In this document: piece by piece, positions 36,801 through 45,999 of the stretch
How the letters are laid out: every line of letters begins with the position of its first letter
Position numbering within the stretch: position 1 is the stretch's first letter
DNA from: Asterias amurensis
Taxonomy: Eukaryota; Echinodermata; Asteroidea; Forcipulatida; Asteriidae
DNA length: 64,000 bases
Direction: 5' to 3'
Assembly (NCBI RefSeq): GCF_032118995.1
Contig: NC_092659.1
Coordinates: 14,502,177 to 14,566,176 of the forward strand
Translations under genes and position numbers: made by a program
Notes under the pieces: generated by a model
What the model was told of the DNA's origin: nothing
Database searches by the model: none
Seen by the model: only the letters and a program-made list of their open reading frames with translations

Positions 36801-38614
36801 CACCATGCTAACTATTTTCTTATATAAATTTCAGTCAATGATTACAAGCTGACCAACAAGTAGTGCAGTCAGGAAATTGGGGAAATCCTGTCATCGGCAA
36901 AGAGGAAATTAAGTGTTTTTTTTAAGCAAACTTCCAACAAAATCAATGATGTAAGTGTTTGTTTTTATCTTTCAGTGTAATTGAACCCGCACAAGCTAAA
37001 AAGCCACTTCAGATGATGGCTAACGTACAAAGATAGAGAAGATAACATGGTAAATTCTGATTGAAGGAGGACATTGAGGAGGGGCAAACGTACTGGGTTC
37101 AATTTCACCAAGCTGCTTCTTGCACCAAAAAGTAGAGCCATGTACAATTTAAGCATGCTGACCAGGGGCCAATTTCATAGAGCTGCTTATAAAGCAAAAA
37201 ATTTACTTAACCACGAAAATAGCTCGCTTATTTTACACATGTTACTGGCCAAAATTTCCTGCCATATACATTGCTTATGACTAGTATTTAGCTGTTGTTT
37301 ACTTAGCATAACAATTGAGTGGAGTCTTGGCCGGTGATCTGATTTTACTAAGCAATGAATTTTTTGCTTTGAAAGCAAAATTTTGTGCTTTTAAAAACAG
37401 CTCTATGAAATTGGGCCCAGAATTAGGTTACCATCCAGACTAACATTTGACATGAATTTGTGAAGAACCTATCTTTACTCCTTAGGAGTATGCAGCACCA
37501 CAAACATACATGTAACTGGCAAACGTACCTACAAATTTTACAATGTAATTGATCACAAAGAAAGATGTAAGCCCCACACATCATTCTAGATTAAGATTCC
37601 AAGAACCTAGGAAGTAGGACCCTTGACAAAATTATCTTTGAAAAGGCATGCAATGTGCCCTCTTGTCTATGGTCGTTACAGCTTCCTACATATTTCCTCA
37701 TGTGTGATAAGAATTTAAAAGACAATTTTGTCTTTCTAGGACTGTCAATATTGTTTCATGCTTTGAATGTGATGGGGTCTATGGTGTTTCCTCTGCCCAT
37801 TCATGCATGAGAAGTTGGGGACCCACCTCTGGCCAGGAATATTGGTCTTGGAGAGGGCAAAGCCATTTTTCAATTGGTATCTTTTAAAAATAAGCCGTTT
37901 TCACACTGTTTCCCAGAGGAATACAGCCCCTGGGAGGCTCAGAGACTTGTTTTATCCCACGGCTACCCTGGCGCACTTCCACACAGTGTCCCTACTCCAA
38001 TTCCCTGGAGTTACACTTTTCAAGAATAACCCAGGTTTTTACTGCTTACCCCTACTCCTGAGCAGGGGCAGCTATTCCACGGAATTTACTAGGCCTGGGC
38101 GAATTATTCGAATATCCGGTTAATGGCGAATAGGTTTTCCTATCCGTAACCGCGAATGCCTTTTTTTTCTTAACCGGATATCCGAATAGGGCGTGAATAG
38201 CTATTTATAAACCGGATAGTTCTGTAATTACAACCAAGTAACCAGATATTCTTTAATATCCGAATATCCGCAGACGTCAGGCGACAACTGACATGAATGT
38301 TTTGTCTGAATCCTAATGAAACTTCTATTAAGACAGCATAAAACAGCATAAATTAAGTATTTAACTATGCTCACCTCCGTGAAGAGTTAAAACAATGACA
38401 TTTCTGACGTAATTTGTTCAAAGATTACAAAAGTTTTCCTTCACGTAGAGTCATCCATGATCAAAAGAAAAAGCAAATCGCCATCTTTAAATTAGATCCG
38501 GTCATTTTTATGAAAGAACCGAGTGACACTGTCTAAAACTAATATCAATCCGCCCAGAAGATCTCATTCACAATTGAACAGCGCCCTCTAGCGACAATTT
38601 TTTTTTTTTTTTAA

Positions 38615-38645
<31 letters not shown>

Positions 38646-41600
38646 TAATAGCGCCCTCTAGCGGCCAAAAGAACTATTCGAATATCCGGTTAAATTCGGA
38701 TAGTTGGCCAGCGGTATCCGAATAACAAAATTTCACTATTCGCCTAGCACTAGAATTTACTCATTCGCCGGGGGTAAAGCGAATCAAGTGAGAAACAGCC
38801 GACCGCTATTCCCCGTGGATAACCCCGGCATGCCCGGGGAAAAGCATAGTGTGAAAGGGGCTATAGAAAATATTACAGTATGGGAAAATTTTGAGGGGCA
38901 CCAAGGCCAAGACCAGGGCAATGACAGCTTGGGCCCTGTCCTCCAAAGACTCTTATTCCTGCACCCTGTTACCTTACGTGACTGCTTCGCTCATTTTTTG
39001 GCACATATCACCACCTTGCTGAGAAGATTTGCCAAAATGTTCACTTTGTATCATTTAGCTTTTTCCCGAACCTCTACATGGGTCATTAAAGCCATAATTG
39101 GACACTTTCGGTAAACAGTATTGTCCAAAGGCCCACACTTCGTGTATCACAACTTATATATAAAATAACAAACCTGTGAAAATTTAGGCTCAATCGGTCA
39201 TCGGAGTCAGGAGAAAATAATGGCAAAACCCGCCCCTGTTTCTGCACGTTTCGCCGTGTCATGACATGTGTTTAAAATAAATTGGTAATTCTCAATTGAT
39301 AATTGTTTTAATGTTTTCTCAAAAAGAAAATCATTTCATGGAACAATATTTCAAGAGAAGTCTTTCACCATTACCTTCTGTAAACCCTTTAAAGTATTTG
39401 TAAATCTGTGAACTTTTTTTTTTCTGTTCCGAAAGTGTATAATGGCTTTAAGAACATTTGAGAGTTCGCAGAGAATTGAAACCTAATCATCGTTACCATT
39501 TCATATTTCTGGTAATGAAACCAAAGATGTCTCATTAAATTGAAGTGAACTTTATCAGCTGTATTTCACAAGCCTGAGGGAACCTGTAAAAAAAAGTGCT
39601 AGCGCTGTGAACCAGGGGTTGATTTCACAATAATACGCCTCTCTTAATATTTATGCGTGAGTAGGTCTTCATGTATGTCATAATTCTAACCCCAAGCGAG
39701 GCCATCCATGTGTAGGCAAAGTACACTGCAAGTGGTGGTGGACGTTAAGCTTGGGCGATATCGATTTATTTTATTCACGATATATCACCGACAATATATC
39801 GCGATATTCGATATAATCGCGATTAATTAAATTTGACATCATCAGTCTTCAAACTCCAAGTGAAAGTTGTAGAAGAGACAGTCATAGCATAAGAGAGGTG
39901 TTCTAATGACCTATTCTTCTGGTTTTACTCCAAACCCATGGGGTGCAAGATGTCTAAGCTAGCAAATACATCGCGATGTTAAATCGATATCGTGATATAT
40001 CGCAATTAATCGCGATATATCGATATTTCGATTAAAACCAAATCCATACGATATCAAAATCGTTTCCAAATTAATATCGCGATATTCGATAATATCGTGA
40101 TATCGCCCAAGCTTAGTGGACGTGCGCCTATGGCCTCATTTTGGGTTAGACATGTGATGTCATGCATTAATTTTAAGAGAGACGTACTATGTCCTAACTT
40201 AGCACTTGTCCCAGGACTCTTTAGGAGTAATTTAAAACTTAAGGCTAGTCCTAAGTTAGGTCGAGGGAAACCTGCCTAACTCGAGCTAAGACTAGTCTTA
40301 ACTCTTCGTGAAAAAATATACCCCAGAAACACCAACTAATTTTTGGTTTAAAAATTGCCACAATGTAAAAAAATATTTCTGGTAATGACAATGACAATGT
40401 ATACAAAAATAATTTCTTGTTTTTCTCCTTATTGTTAATTTCTATTTGATGTTTGCTTTTGATGTTTGTATTTTTATGTGCAATCAGTTTTTTAACTGCG
40501 ATAAATTTTTTAATTAAATTGAAATGAAAAATAAGAATACAATAAATATTTTTGTCTCGTACCTCTTCCATATATTCTTGTAAGAGTTGAGTAAATCCGG
40601 CATCCAAGTCGGACCACGCTGAAAACACATCTGGGAATGCATAGTTGGGTTCACTGTAAGACCATTTGAGTAGGTCCAAGCTCACTGGAAGTGAACAAGA
40701 GAAGACAATTAACAACTTTACTCAAACTTAAAGGTCTTATTACCATTTAACTAAAAATCGGAAACAGCTACATTAAATAGATTTTCGCATAATGTAATGA
40801 GTTAAATTCAATTCACAAATTGTCACATGTTTGTTATTATGCATTTTATATGTTGAGATACACCAAGTGAGAAGACTGGTCTTTGACAATTACCAATTAG
40901 TGTCCAGTGTTTTTAAAAGCAACTCCATGAAATTGGACCCAGAACAATGCTTGGATACCTACTTATTCAAATACTAAGGGAAGCCATAGAAAATTCCCGC
41001 ACCCACAGCAGGATTTCCCCCCCAAGGGGAAAAAACAACATTGTTTGTAAAGAAAGTTTCAACACACCACATTTACATTGTATTTCAAGCAACCCCAAAA
41101 CCCCTTTTCATTTTCTGTCCTTCATTATTGTCTACCCAGGAATTCTTCAGTCACCTGTTATGTAACTGATTACACATCCTGAACCGCAAGAAGAAAACAA
41201 AGAAAACAATAAAATCCAGGTTTCTTCAAAAAGCTATCACTTCATGGTTAAAATGTGCACTTTTTGTTTCATCTCATTCGTCCAGTCTGCATCCAAACTG
41301 GCAGCCACAGCTATGGTTACAAATTTTTGGCAAGGGTGTTTTTAGGGACATCTTTGTCTTCAACGATGGAAATCTAGCCAAGCAGTTCATAACATCACAA
41401 CATTGCAAACTGTAGCAAACACGTGTAGTGTCCTGAGTATGTTTAAATTGTGGTTGGGTGAGATATAATTCAAAATTCATTTTGCAATAACAACAGTTGA
41501 AGAAATGTATTATTTTTATAGGGGAAAAACTTCTCATAGGTCTCTTTCAGTCTGTAGTGCATGTGTCTGTGAGTGTTATGTCCATTGTTATCAGTCAGCC

Positions 41601-43067
41601 TTTTTTGACGGCTGATCTCTGTGGCTGATAGGGAGGTGGCAACAATTTCCTTTTTAAAACAAAGTTTCATACTGGAAGCTGTAGGAAAAGCCTTAATAAA
41701 TTAACAACTCTGCTCTGGGAGTCGAACATTGATCTAGAATAACTAAATATTAATTTTGTTCCTTCCTTTACACCTTTTGTGCTGTATCAGTTCTTTCACG
41801 AGTTTCTGTGAAAAAATCACTAGGGCATAATACATGATTGGGTGGTATTGAAACCCACGATGCTTGCAGTTCAAGAGCAGTGTCATTAAAGGAACACGTT
41901 GCCTTAGATTGGACGAATTGGTCTATAAAAATGCGTTTGACACCGTTTTTTGTAAAATGCATTGGTTGGAAAGATGTTTTAAGAGTAGAATACAATGATC
42001 CACACAAATTTGACTCGAAACTGCGTGGTTTTCCTTTACTGTCATGACTGTGCGAACTAACACGGTCGGCCATTTATGGGAGTAAAAAATCTGACTCCCA
42101 TAAACGGCCGACCTTGTTAGTCGACGAGGTAAAAGGAAAACCATGCAATTTCGAGGCATGTTTGTGTGGATCATTGTATATGCTACTTTTACAACATCTT
42201 TCTACCCATATGCATTTTATTACAACCGCTTTCCAAAGACCAACTTGACCGATCCAAGGCAACGTATTCCTTTAAAAACTAGACCACCGAGATTGCCAGG
42301 TATACAGATACAGGCAGTTCGAATCCTATATCAGGGGGTACCATCATTCCAGGCAAATACTTTCAAAATTCAGGCGAGTTCTTTGCAAACCCTCTCCATT
42401 TTGCTCGGACACAATTTCCTTTGGCACCGGACACACACATACTTGCCAAACACTCTTTCGCAAGACACCGGCGGCACAATAGACCTTTATCACGGTGTGG
42501 CCATCTTGATTTTACTCCATTCCAACTCATTGTAACCAAACTGAGGCTGGACGAAACAATAGTCTGGTGCCATGTTTGCACAATGAATGTTAGCGTTCAT
42601 TACTGTTATGGAAACTGGGAACATGACCAAGATGGTGACAGCGTGATAAGGTCCATAATCCAGGTCGCAAGTATCCATGCAGCTCCAGTCAATGTTAATT
42701 TTGTCCCGAACCTTAAAATTACCTTGTTAAACCAAACATAAAAACCCCAGATCACGACCTGACACAGGCACAATAATCCAGAGGTCGCAGGTTAAAATCG
42801 GATAATTTTCTGCACGTCCCCACCAATTTATCCGCCCTTAATTAACTCAAAAACCTGAAAACCCCTGATCTTACCATCATTTAAACTGGATATAAGTTTT
42901 CCATTGATCAATTCTTGCACGGTTTTCTGGTCCATGACAACCGTAGCAAGATCGCTTCTTCTCAGCATGTTCTTTGCGACCCATTTCATTCCATCCATCT
43001 TCATCATCTTGACAGATACGATTCGTGCGCAAGTCTTGAAAGTCAACTGTACGCAATTTGGTTTGGC
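22889..43067 (-). CDS. Putative cytosolic adaptor: helical (BAR-like?) N-half plus tyrosine-motif, proline-rich tail; 11 exons; family not recognised
   Basis: Exons (minus strand): 43067-42875, 40684-40563, 33796-33683, 32976-32905, 31984-31916, 30847-30703, 28470-28258, 27432-27304, 25924-25783, 24596-24325, 23235-22889. Every junction is AG/GT and every phase joins, ending at TAA (22889-22891). From ATG 43007 the product is 585 residues; 20 open codons precede that ATG, so another 5' exon is possible. Residues 46-205 look all-helical and charged (WSDLDAGFTQLLQEYMEE, RYRKTFKDITAEGKKI, VESAKKAKKTEKSK), with the length and feel of a BAR or F-BAR bundle, but I cannot name the family. Residues 219-585 are low-complexity and proline-rich (LQLPPRDP, PKLPPRN, VSPKPFQ). 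They carry acidic tyrosine motifs: ENEYMTP (Y308), DDMYVVP (Y346), SEYFEV (Y365), DPVYFVP (Y407), QLYGNM (Y421), DDDIYSCV (Y484) and HSYANL (Y523). YxxP sites of this kind are docking sites for SH2 domains such as that of Crk, as in BLNK or SLP-76-like adaptors. No SH2 or SH3 domain is seen. The role as a scaffold is inferred. Confidence 0.72.
23420..24288 (+). mobile_element. Fragment of TTAA 380-bp MITE split by a hAT-like element
   Basis: The right half of the MITE is present as 23420-23511 (ATTATCTCGCAGTTTCGAC ... TTGAGATACACCAA) and resumes at 24239-24288 (ACACCAAGTGAGAAGACTGG ... AATAGTGTCTAGTGTCT). The insert lies between these parts. It sits in the intron before the adaptor's last exon. 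Confidence 0.85.
23512..24238. mobile_element. hAT-like non-autonomous element, TAAGCTTGGGCGATA ends
   Basis: Left end TTAACTTGGGCGATATTGC, right end GATATCGCCCAAGCTTA. Direct flanks ACACCAAA (23504-23511) and ACACCAAG (24239-24246) fit an 8-bp target duplication with one mutation, as for hAT elements. It is 727 bp with no transposase frame. A shorter relative is at 39746-40115. Confidence 0.82.
24672..24843 (+). repeat. Compound microsatellite followed by retroposon tail
   Basis: (CAGTAA)n passes into (CAATAA)n, then (AAT)n with an interrupting (TAC)n. It abuts GTGGCCTCTTATAAAGCGCT at 24846, which looks like the tail of a retroposon inserted in the minus orientation. Confidence 0.85.
25660..25795. 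mobile_element. CCATCTTGGTCACATT inverted-repeat element, partial, overlapping adaptor exon 9 donor
   Basis: TTTATCACGCTGCCTCCATC and TTGGTCACATTCC at the left, and ACCAGACTATTTTTTCCTTC at the right, match the left part of 36045-36185 and 42484-42660. Its right part ends beside the splice donor of exon 9 (25783). Confidence 0.6.
25925..26085 (+). repeat. (AATAATAAAAAC)n microsatellite immediately 5' of adaptor exon 9
   Basis: About eleven 12-bp units plus (AAT)n. On the minus strand, the gene's strand, this is a T-rich tract running straight into the TAG acceptor at 25925-25927, so it supplies the exon's polypyrimidine tract. Confidence 0.9.
26070..26262 (-). mobile_element. tRNA-derived SINE, near complete
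   Basis: On the minus strand it reads GTGTCGTTGCCCAGCGATTA (A box), GGTTCGAATCCCCAGTCGTG (B box), CACTTGTGTCCTTAAGCAAG and TGTGTTATGTAACGCAT. It is the same family as 46262-46640 on the plus strand. Fragments lie at about 28865-28955 and 31505-31580. Confidence 0.82.
27539..27598 (-). repeat. tRNA-like SINE head, fragment
   Basis: On the minus strand: CCTGTAGTGGTTAAGACATC (A-box-like) and TCCTGGGTTCAAATCCTACC (B box), about 55 bases. It is followed directly by the tandem array at 27600. Confidence 0.6.
27600..28225 (+). repeat. Minisatellite, about six units of 105-117 bp
   Basis: Each unit holds GGATGATATTGAATGGTCAG, ACAGTAGGAGGGTTGACTG, a GATGCATTCACAACTTG-like segment and GCAGGCTGGCATA. 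Units start near 27625, 27733, 27841, 27960, 28067 and 28190. Intronic, between adaptor exons 7 and 8. Confidence 0.88.
28533..28867. mobile_element. TTAA element, AGATGCTATGTCAGA family
   Basis: TTAA (28529-28532), then AGATGCTATGTCAGATTTTT. The right end AAAAATCTGACAAAGCATCT is followed by TTAA (28868-28871). 335 bp, non-coding. Confidence 0.88.
29175..29348. mobile_element. AGCCCGGTTCATACTT-family MITE
   Basis: Left AGCCCGGTTCATACTTCCTG, right GAAGTATGAACTGGGCT, flanked by TTA on both sides. GACGT motifs lie inside, as in 59439-59629. The right TTA abuts the minisatellite. Confidence 0.85.
29350..30545 (+). repeat. Minisatellite with 165- and 127-bp units in a higher-order pattern
   Basis: The unit start GGTGAAGCTGAGGGGAAGAC recurs near 29354, 29481, 29647, 29812, 29977, 30104, 30270 and 30435. 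Spacings are about 127, 166, 165, 165, 127, 166 and 165. Short units lack the segment CTGAATAAAGGACAGGGAAG plus neighbours. Because 165 is divisible by three, long minus-strand frames stay open, but the array lies in the intron between adaptor exons 6 and 7. Confidence 0.93.
31045..31240. repeat. CCTAAGTTAGG / CTCGAG family member, inverted pair
   Basis: CCGTCGATTTCATCAAACTC and TCTAACTTAGGATTAATCTT at the left, then CTAACTCGAGATAGGATCAA and GTGAAATCGGCTGCAGGGC at the right. The two halves are inverted relatives, as at 33120 and 40186. Confidence 0.75.
31610..31858. mobile_element. GGGCCCAATTTCATGGCT MITE
   Basis: Left GGGCCCAATTTCATGGCTCT, right CAGAGCCATGAAATTGGGC. It matches 17704-17954 in length and core. 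Confidence 0.88.
32075..32454 (+). mobile_element. TTAA-flanked 380-bp MITE, intronic
   Basis: TTAA, AGGCAGTGGACACTATTGG ... ACCAACAGTGTCCAGTGCCT, TTAA. Full length. Between adaptor exons 4 and 5. Confidence 0.92.
32500..32705. repeat. Inverted-repeat element, about 200 bp
   Basis: ATGTAAAAATCTCTCTTTTT, GGTGGCTCTGAGACGAACCG and TTTCGGTCAGTGCGCTC are faced by GAGCACGCTGACCGAAA, AACAAACCGGCTCTTCCCAG, AGCCACCACC and AGAGATTTTTACAT. Confidence 0.82.
32721..32849. mobile_element. GGCCGTGTCCGAAACGG-family MITE
   Basis: Left TTA-GGCTGTGTCCGAAACGGCG, right TTCGAACACGGCC followed by ATA. Core CAGCTACGGCTAGATCA / AGATCTAGCCGTAGCTG. Confidence 0.85.
33120..33240. repeat. CCTAAGTTAGG family member, truncated
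   Basis: GTCGATTTCACCAAACTCTT, ACTTAGGATTTATCTCAGGA and GAACCCATCCTAAGTTAGG. The CTCGAG half is missing; the next element's TTAA follows at 33241. Confidence 0.7.
33245..33627. mobile_element. TTAA foldback element, AGGAACACGTTGCC family
   Basis: TTAA (33241-33244), then AGGAACACGTTGCCTTGGAT; complementary right end GGCAACGTGTTCCT, then TTAA (33628-33631). The two arms pair over almost their whole length and meet around ATTTATGGGAGTCAAATTTT. Just downstream (minus strand) of adaptor exon 3. Confidence 0.92.
34198..34355. mobile_element. GGGAGACTTTCCAACGCTAGG inverted-repeat element
   Basis: Left GGGAGACTTTCCAACGCTAG followed by GTGGCAGC; right AAGAAAGTCTCCCA. Inner ATTTCCATTGTTTACGTAGT resembles 51643-51772. 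The near-identical phrase TTAGGATTCCTATATGG occurs at 34185 and, as ATAGGATTCCTATATGG, at 34058. Confidence 0.75.
34485..34860 (+). mobile_element. TTAA-flanked 380-bp MITE with a second truncated start abutting
   Basis: TTAA-AGGCAGCGGACACTATTGG ... ACCAATAGTGTCTACTGGCT-TTAA. The shared TTAA then starts a second, truncated copy (AGGCACTGGACATTTGATAA, to about 34905). Confidence 0.88.
35082..35570. mobile_element. TTAA element, AGGGTGGCTGCAGTG family
   Basis: TTAA (35078-35081), AGGGTGGCTGCAGTG at the left; CACTGCAGCATCCCT then TTAA (35571-35574) at the right. The interior is GC-richer, with a G homopolymer at about 35403. Confidence 0.85.
36045..36185. mobile_element. ATCACGCTGTCACCATCTTGG inverted-repeat element
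   Basis: ATCACGCTGTCACCATCTTG and GTCATGTTTCATTGCGC at the left, ATCAAGATGGCCACACCGTG at the right. Inner CAGTTTGGTTACAATGAGTT is shared with 42484-42660 in the opposite orientation. Confidence 0.78.
36700..36810. repeat. Fragment of a retroelement terminal motif
   Basis: GTTAGTGGCCGACGTTTCAA, GCAGAGTTTTCTTGAAGGCT and then GTGTTGAAACGTAAAGAC. It resembles 56494-56535 (TAATGGCCTGACGTTTCGAC, CTTTCTCGAAGGCT). Similar ends are common in invertebrate retroelements, perhaps Penelope-like; the class is uncertain. Confidence 0.45.
37165..37419. mobile_element. GGGCCCAATTTCATAGAGCT MITE
   Basis: Left GGGGCCAATTTCATAGAGCT, right CAGCTCTATGAAATTGGGCC. The interior is palindromic around AGCAAAAAATTTAC / GAATTTTTTGCT. 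Confidence 0.85.
37893..38862. mobile_element. GCCGTTTTCACACTG element hosting a nested hAT-like element
   Basis: Left GCCGTTTTCACACTGTTTCC and CAGCCCCTGGGA; right CCCGGGGAAAAGCATAGTGT and GAAAGGGGC. The insert at 38091-38753 splits it. Confidence 0.72.
38091..38753. mobile_element. hAT-like non-autonomous element, AGGCCTGGGCGAAT
   Basis: Left AGGCCTGGGCGAATTATTCG, right TATTCGCCTAGCACTAG. An exact 8-bp duplication AATTTACT flanks it (38083-38090 and 38754-38761), as for hAT insertions. The interior has ATTCGAATATCCGGTTA motifs repeated, AGCGCCCTCTAGCG twice (about 38580 and 38650), and a central (TA)n with poly-T. Confidence 0.9.
39090..39447. mobile_element. AGCCATAATTGGACAC TTAA element
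   Basis: TTAA (39086-39089), AGCCATAATTGGACACTTTC ... GAAAGTGTATAATGGCT, TTAA (39448-39451). It shares its interior with 55531-55894. Confidence 0.9.
39746..40115. mobile_element. hAT-like MITE, TAAGCTTGGGCGATATCG
   Basis: Terminal repeats TAAGCTTGGGCGATATC are perfect, with exact 8-bp duplication GTGGACGT (39738-39745 and 40116-40123). The interior is rich in ATATCG/CGATAT. Confidence 0.93.
40186..40316. repeat. CCTAAGTTAGG / CTCGAG family member
   Basis: ATGTCCTAACTTAGCACTTG, AGTCCTAAGTTAGGTCGAGG and CCTAACTCGAGCTAAGACTA. It lies 250 bp 3' of adaptor exon 2. Confidence 0.65.
40826..40910 (+). mobile_element. Right-end fragment of TTAA 380-bp MITE
   Basis: ATGTTGAGATACACCAAGTG, AGAAGACTGGTCTTTGAC and ACCAATTAGTGTCCAGTGT. 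The left portion is missing. Confidence 0.82.
41890..42271. mobile_element. TTAA foldback element, AGGAACACGTTGCC family
   Basis: TTAA (41886-41889) AGGAACACGTTGCCTTAGAT ... GATCCAAGGCAACGTATTCC-T, TTAA (42272-42275). The arms meet around GGAGTAAAAAATCTGACTCC. Sister of 33245-33627. Confidence 0.92.
42484..42660. mobile_element. ATCACGCTGTCACCATCTTGG inverted-repeat element
   Basis: Left TTTATCACGGTGTGGCCATC, right GACCAAGATGGTGACAGCGT and GATAAGG. Same family as 36045, opposite orientation. Confidence 0.82.
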
Positions 43068-45533
43068 CTAAAATAATTCTCAAAACGTTTCAAGTTTAAA
43101 CCTTTTCCATAAACACCCAAACATTGAATTAATTTACAACGATATGTCATCACAAGGCATCAGCCATAAAGTCTTAAATTTTCAAAGTTACACAATCAAT
43201 TTGTTTGATCAAAAAACAAATCTGGTTGTTAATCACACTTCACAGAATACAGCAGCTTCTTCCTGGTTTGTTGCGCACGACTTGGATGTTTTGAAACAAC
43301 AGCTTTCAGTTAAAGTTTCCGGCTTCTCTAAACATGTCTAAACTAAAAGTGAAAGTCAAATTCATCCGAGTTGATATATCAATTATCATCGAAGAATACA
43401 AAATAGTTGTGTCCATTTTCCCCGAACTTTAGCCAAAAAGGCACGGCCCAAAAGGCAGTGTTCAGCACAGTTCTGCACCCCTGCAATGCAACCGTCTACC
43501 GACCCGTCATACACCCCTTCCTCACAACATGCCGTTGCCGTTGTTTGTTGATGCAGCGATTTGTGCATGCAGGTAGCATCAAGTCCAGTGACAAAGTTGA
43601 CTGACTCACTTATCACTCTTTCAAACTTCCTTTCTTCTTTTCCCCGATGGACACAAAGTTGGGGTTCATCAACACTTTATCTGATGTCTAGTTGAGATTG
43701 CACAGAAGTATGAACACGATCATCTTCTCCATTAGATGTAGATCACTTAACGTCGTCCAAGGATGGGAGAGAGAAGGCGGAAGTAAATAGTAAACTTACG
43801 TAGTGTGTACGATCTTTGATGTTAATCATAGAGCTATATAACTCTATGGTGTTAATGCATAACTGACTCGACCGGCGGTGACCCGGCCGGTCACACGTAC
43901 CTTTTTCGGCACCTCTCAGCTCTCTGTGAACTCGGCACCACAAACTCGCCACATTATGCACTCATCCAAAGTCAGTCCCACATGTGAGGGGGTAGTAACG
44001 ATAACGCAATGTGGCACAGCTCCGGCGTGACCAGTTAAAAAAGCAGAATCAATCAAGGATGCGATCAACAAGTAATTACCTTTTGACATAATGGGAGCGG
44101 GCCTAAGCGATTTGTTATTAAAAAGAAATCATGAATAATATTCGTTCCTAACAAAATTTTGAGTTGAATATCCTTCACTGTGATTTAAATTATCCCCATA
44201 ACATGATTATGAAGAATATGTGTAGGTGGATGATGGAGGTGGTGATCCCAGCTACTCTGCAAAGGGTCGATCGTGAGGCCCACTGAAGTTCAATATTTTT
44301 GTGTTTTCATTTTTTTCTTTTTTCTTTTTGGCTGGTTAGCAATTTAAATTTCACTTTCATGCACCATTTATTTTAGTGACAAATAATTTATTGGTGTCAA
44401 CACAAAGTTGACATGATTCAGATGCAATGAAGTAATAGTTATCCCTAATCGTGATCGTTACGTTGTTCTCTATGGTTGTTCATTATGCACGACAAACAGT
44501 TTGACCCCTATTTTTCTTTAAGTACCAAGATAATCACATAAGTGTAAATTTTACAAAATGTATTTGAAAAAATCAGGAATCAGGCCGGGACGGAGAAAGT
44601 TCTGTAACCTAATTTGTGATCACCATGCACGCCCATAAACTTTAAAGGCAGTGGACATATTATTGGTAATTGTCAAAGACCAGTTTTCTCTCTTCTCTCT
44701 TGGTGTATCTCAACATATGCATAAAATAACAAACCTGTGAAAGTTTGAGCTCAATCGGTCAACGAAGTTGCGAGATAAAGAAAAAAAACATCCTTGTCAC
44801 ACGAAGTTAATCCAAAAACACAAAGCTACCGCAACTAAATCACCTTGTATATAGCATGACTCGATTACAGAAACTTGCGGGAATTTTCTGTGCTCTAACT
44901 GGTTAAAAACTTTTTGGGCGAGACCACACGAACGCACAGGTAGGTTTTTACTCTATGCCAAGATGGGTCACGCACGCAAAACAAAACAATACCAAAAATA
45001 CTAGTGTTACAGTGGTGCAACCTATAGGACATTTTAAAAGGCTAGCGTTTCACAAAATATTTGTTCACCCATTTTTAGAATTAGGAATTTGTATTTTCCA
45101 TTCAATTTTTTTGCTTACGTTAGGGAGGAACTTGAACGTGAACGTCAGAAAATTGTGTTGTTAAAATCTAAACGTGAAGGTACCATTTTTCCGGCGTCAG
45201 GAACGACGTGCGTTCAGACGTCATACGTGAGCATGCAATAAGCCCAAAGTGGTGACGTCACCTAGAAACAACATCATTTTTGACGTTCACGTTCACGTGT
45301 TTGCTCACGTTAACGTGCAGCTAAACCTTACTATTTTGAACAGTGTATGTTTTTTGTTTGGACTTATTTGTTTGTCAACTGAATGCGTTTGGGGAAAAAT
45401 GATGACAGCAAGCCAGTTGGCAAAAAAGCAACCTTTGAGGAGGGTCATTCTGGAATTTAGCAAACAGCTGATCTGCCAAAAATTTATAAGACAAAATGAC
45501 AGGTGGAGATTCAAACCACAGTTAAAGGCAGTA
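43068..45533. other. 5' side of the adaptor gene; no exon recognised
   Basis: A first non-coding exon and promoter could lie here, but no core promoter motif is convincing. Positions 43880-43970 hold CGGCACC/CTCGGCACC motifs like those at 12803-12912. A reverse-oriented piece of the TTAA 380-bp MITE lies at 44646-44806 (AGGCAGTGGACATATTATTG ... CTTGTCACACGAAGTT). A weak inverted repeat around AACGTGAACGT spans about 45115-45330. Confidence 0.5.
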
Positions 45534-45535
45534 GA

Positions 45536-45907
45536 CACTACTGGTAATTACTCAAGATATTTATTAGCATAAGACCTTTCTTGGTAACGAGTAATGGGGA
45601 GAGGTTGATAGTATAAAACATTGTGAGAAACGGCTCCCTCTGAAGTACAGGTAGTAGAGTTTTCGAGAAAGAAGCAATTTTCCACGAATTTGTTTTCGAG
45701 ACCTCAGATTAAGAATTTGAGGTCTCGAAATCAAGCATATTATGAAAGGACACAACTACATGTATGCTTTTCCTATCCTTATTATCTCGCAACTTCGACG
45801 ACCGATTGAGCTCAAATTTTCGAGGTTTGGTATTTTATTCATATATATATTGAGATACACCAACTGTGAAGACTAGTCTTTGACAATTCGCAATAGTGTC
45901 CAGTGTC
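45536..45907 (+). mobile_element. TTAA-flanked 380-bp MITE
   Basis: TTAA-AGGCAGTAGACACTACTGG ... GCAATAGTGTCCAGTGTCT-TTAA. Full length, moderately diverged. Confidence 0.9.
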
Positions 45908-45999
45908 TTTAACAGTATCCTCGCAAAAACGAGAGGCCCCCTGTTATGGATCTTGGAACTATTTACAAGAGGAATTACACCAAGTTGGGACTTATAGCC

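Noticed and set aside
42877-43083. Alternative minus frame over adaptor exon 1 with a CYGCHGP stretch resembling a zinc-binding motif
   Set aside because: It runs into a stop just before the donor and does not join exon 2. The frame used instead is open and fits the next exon's phase.
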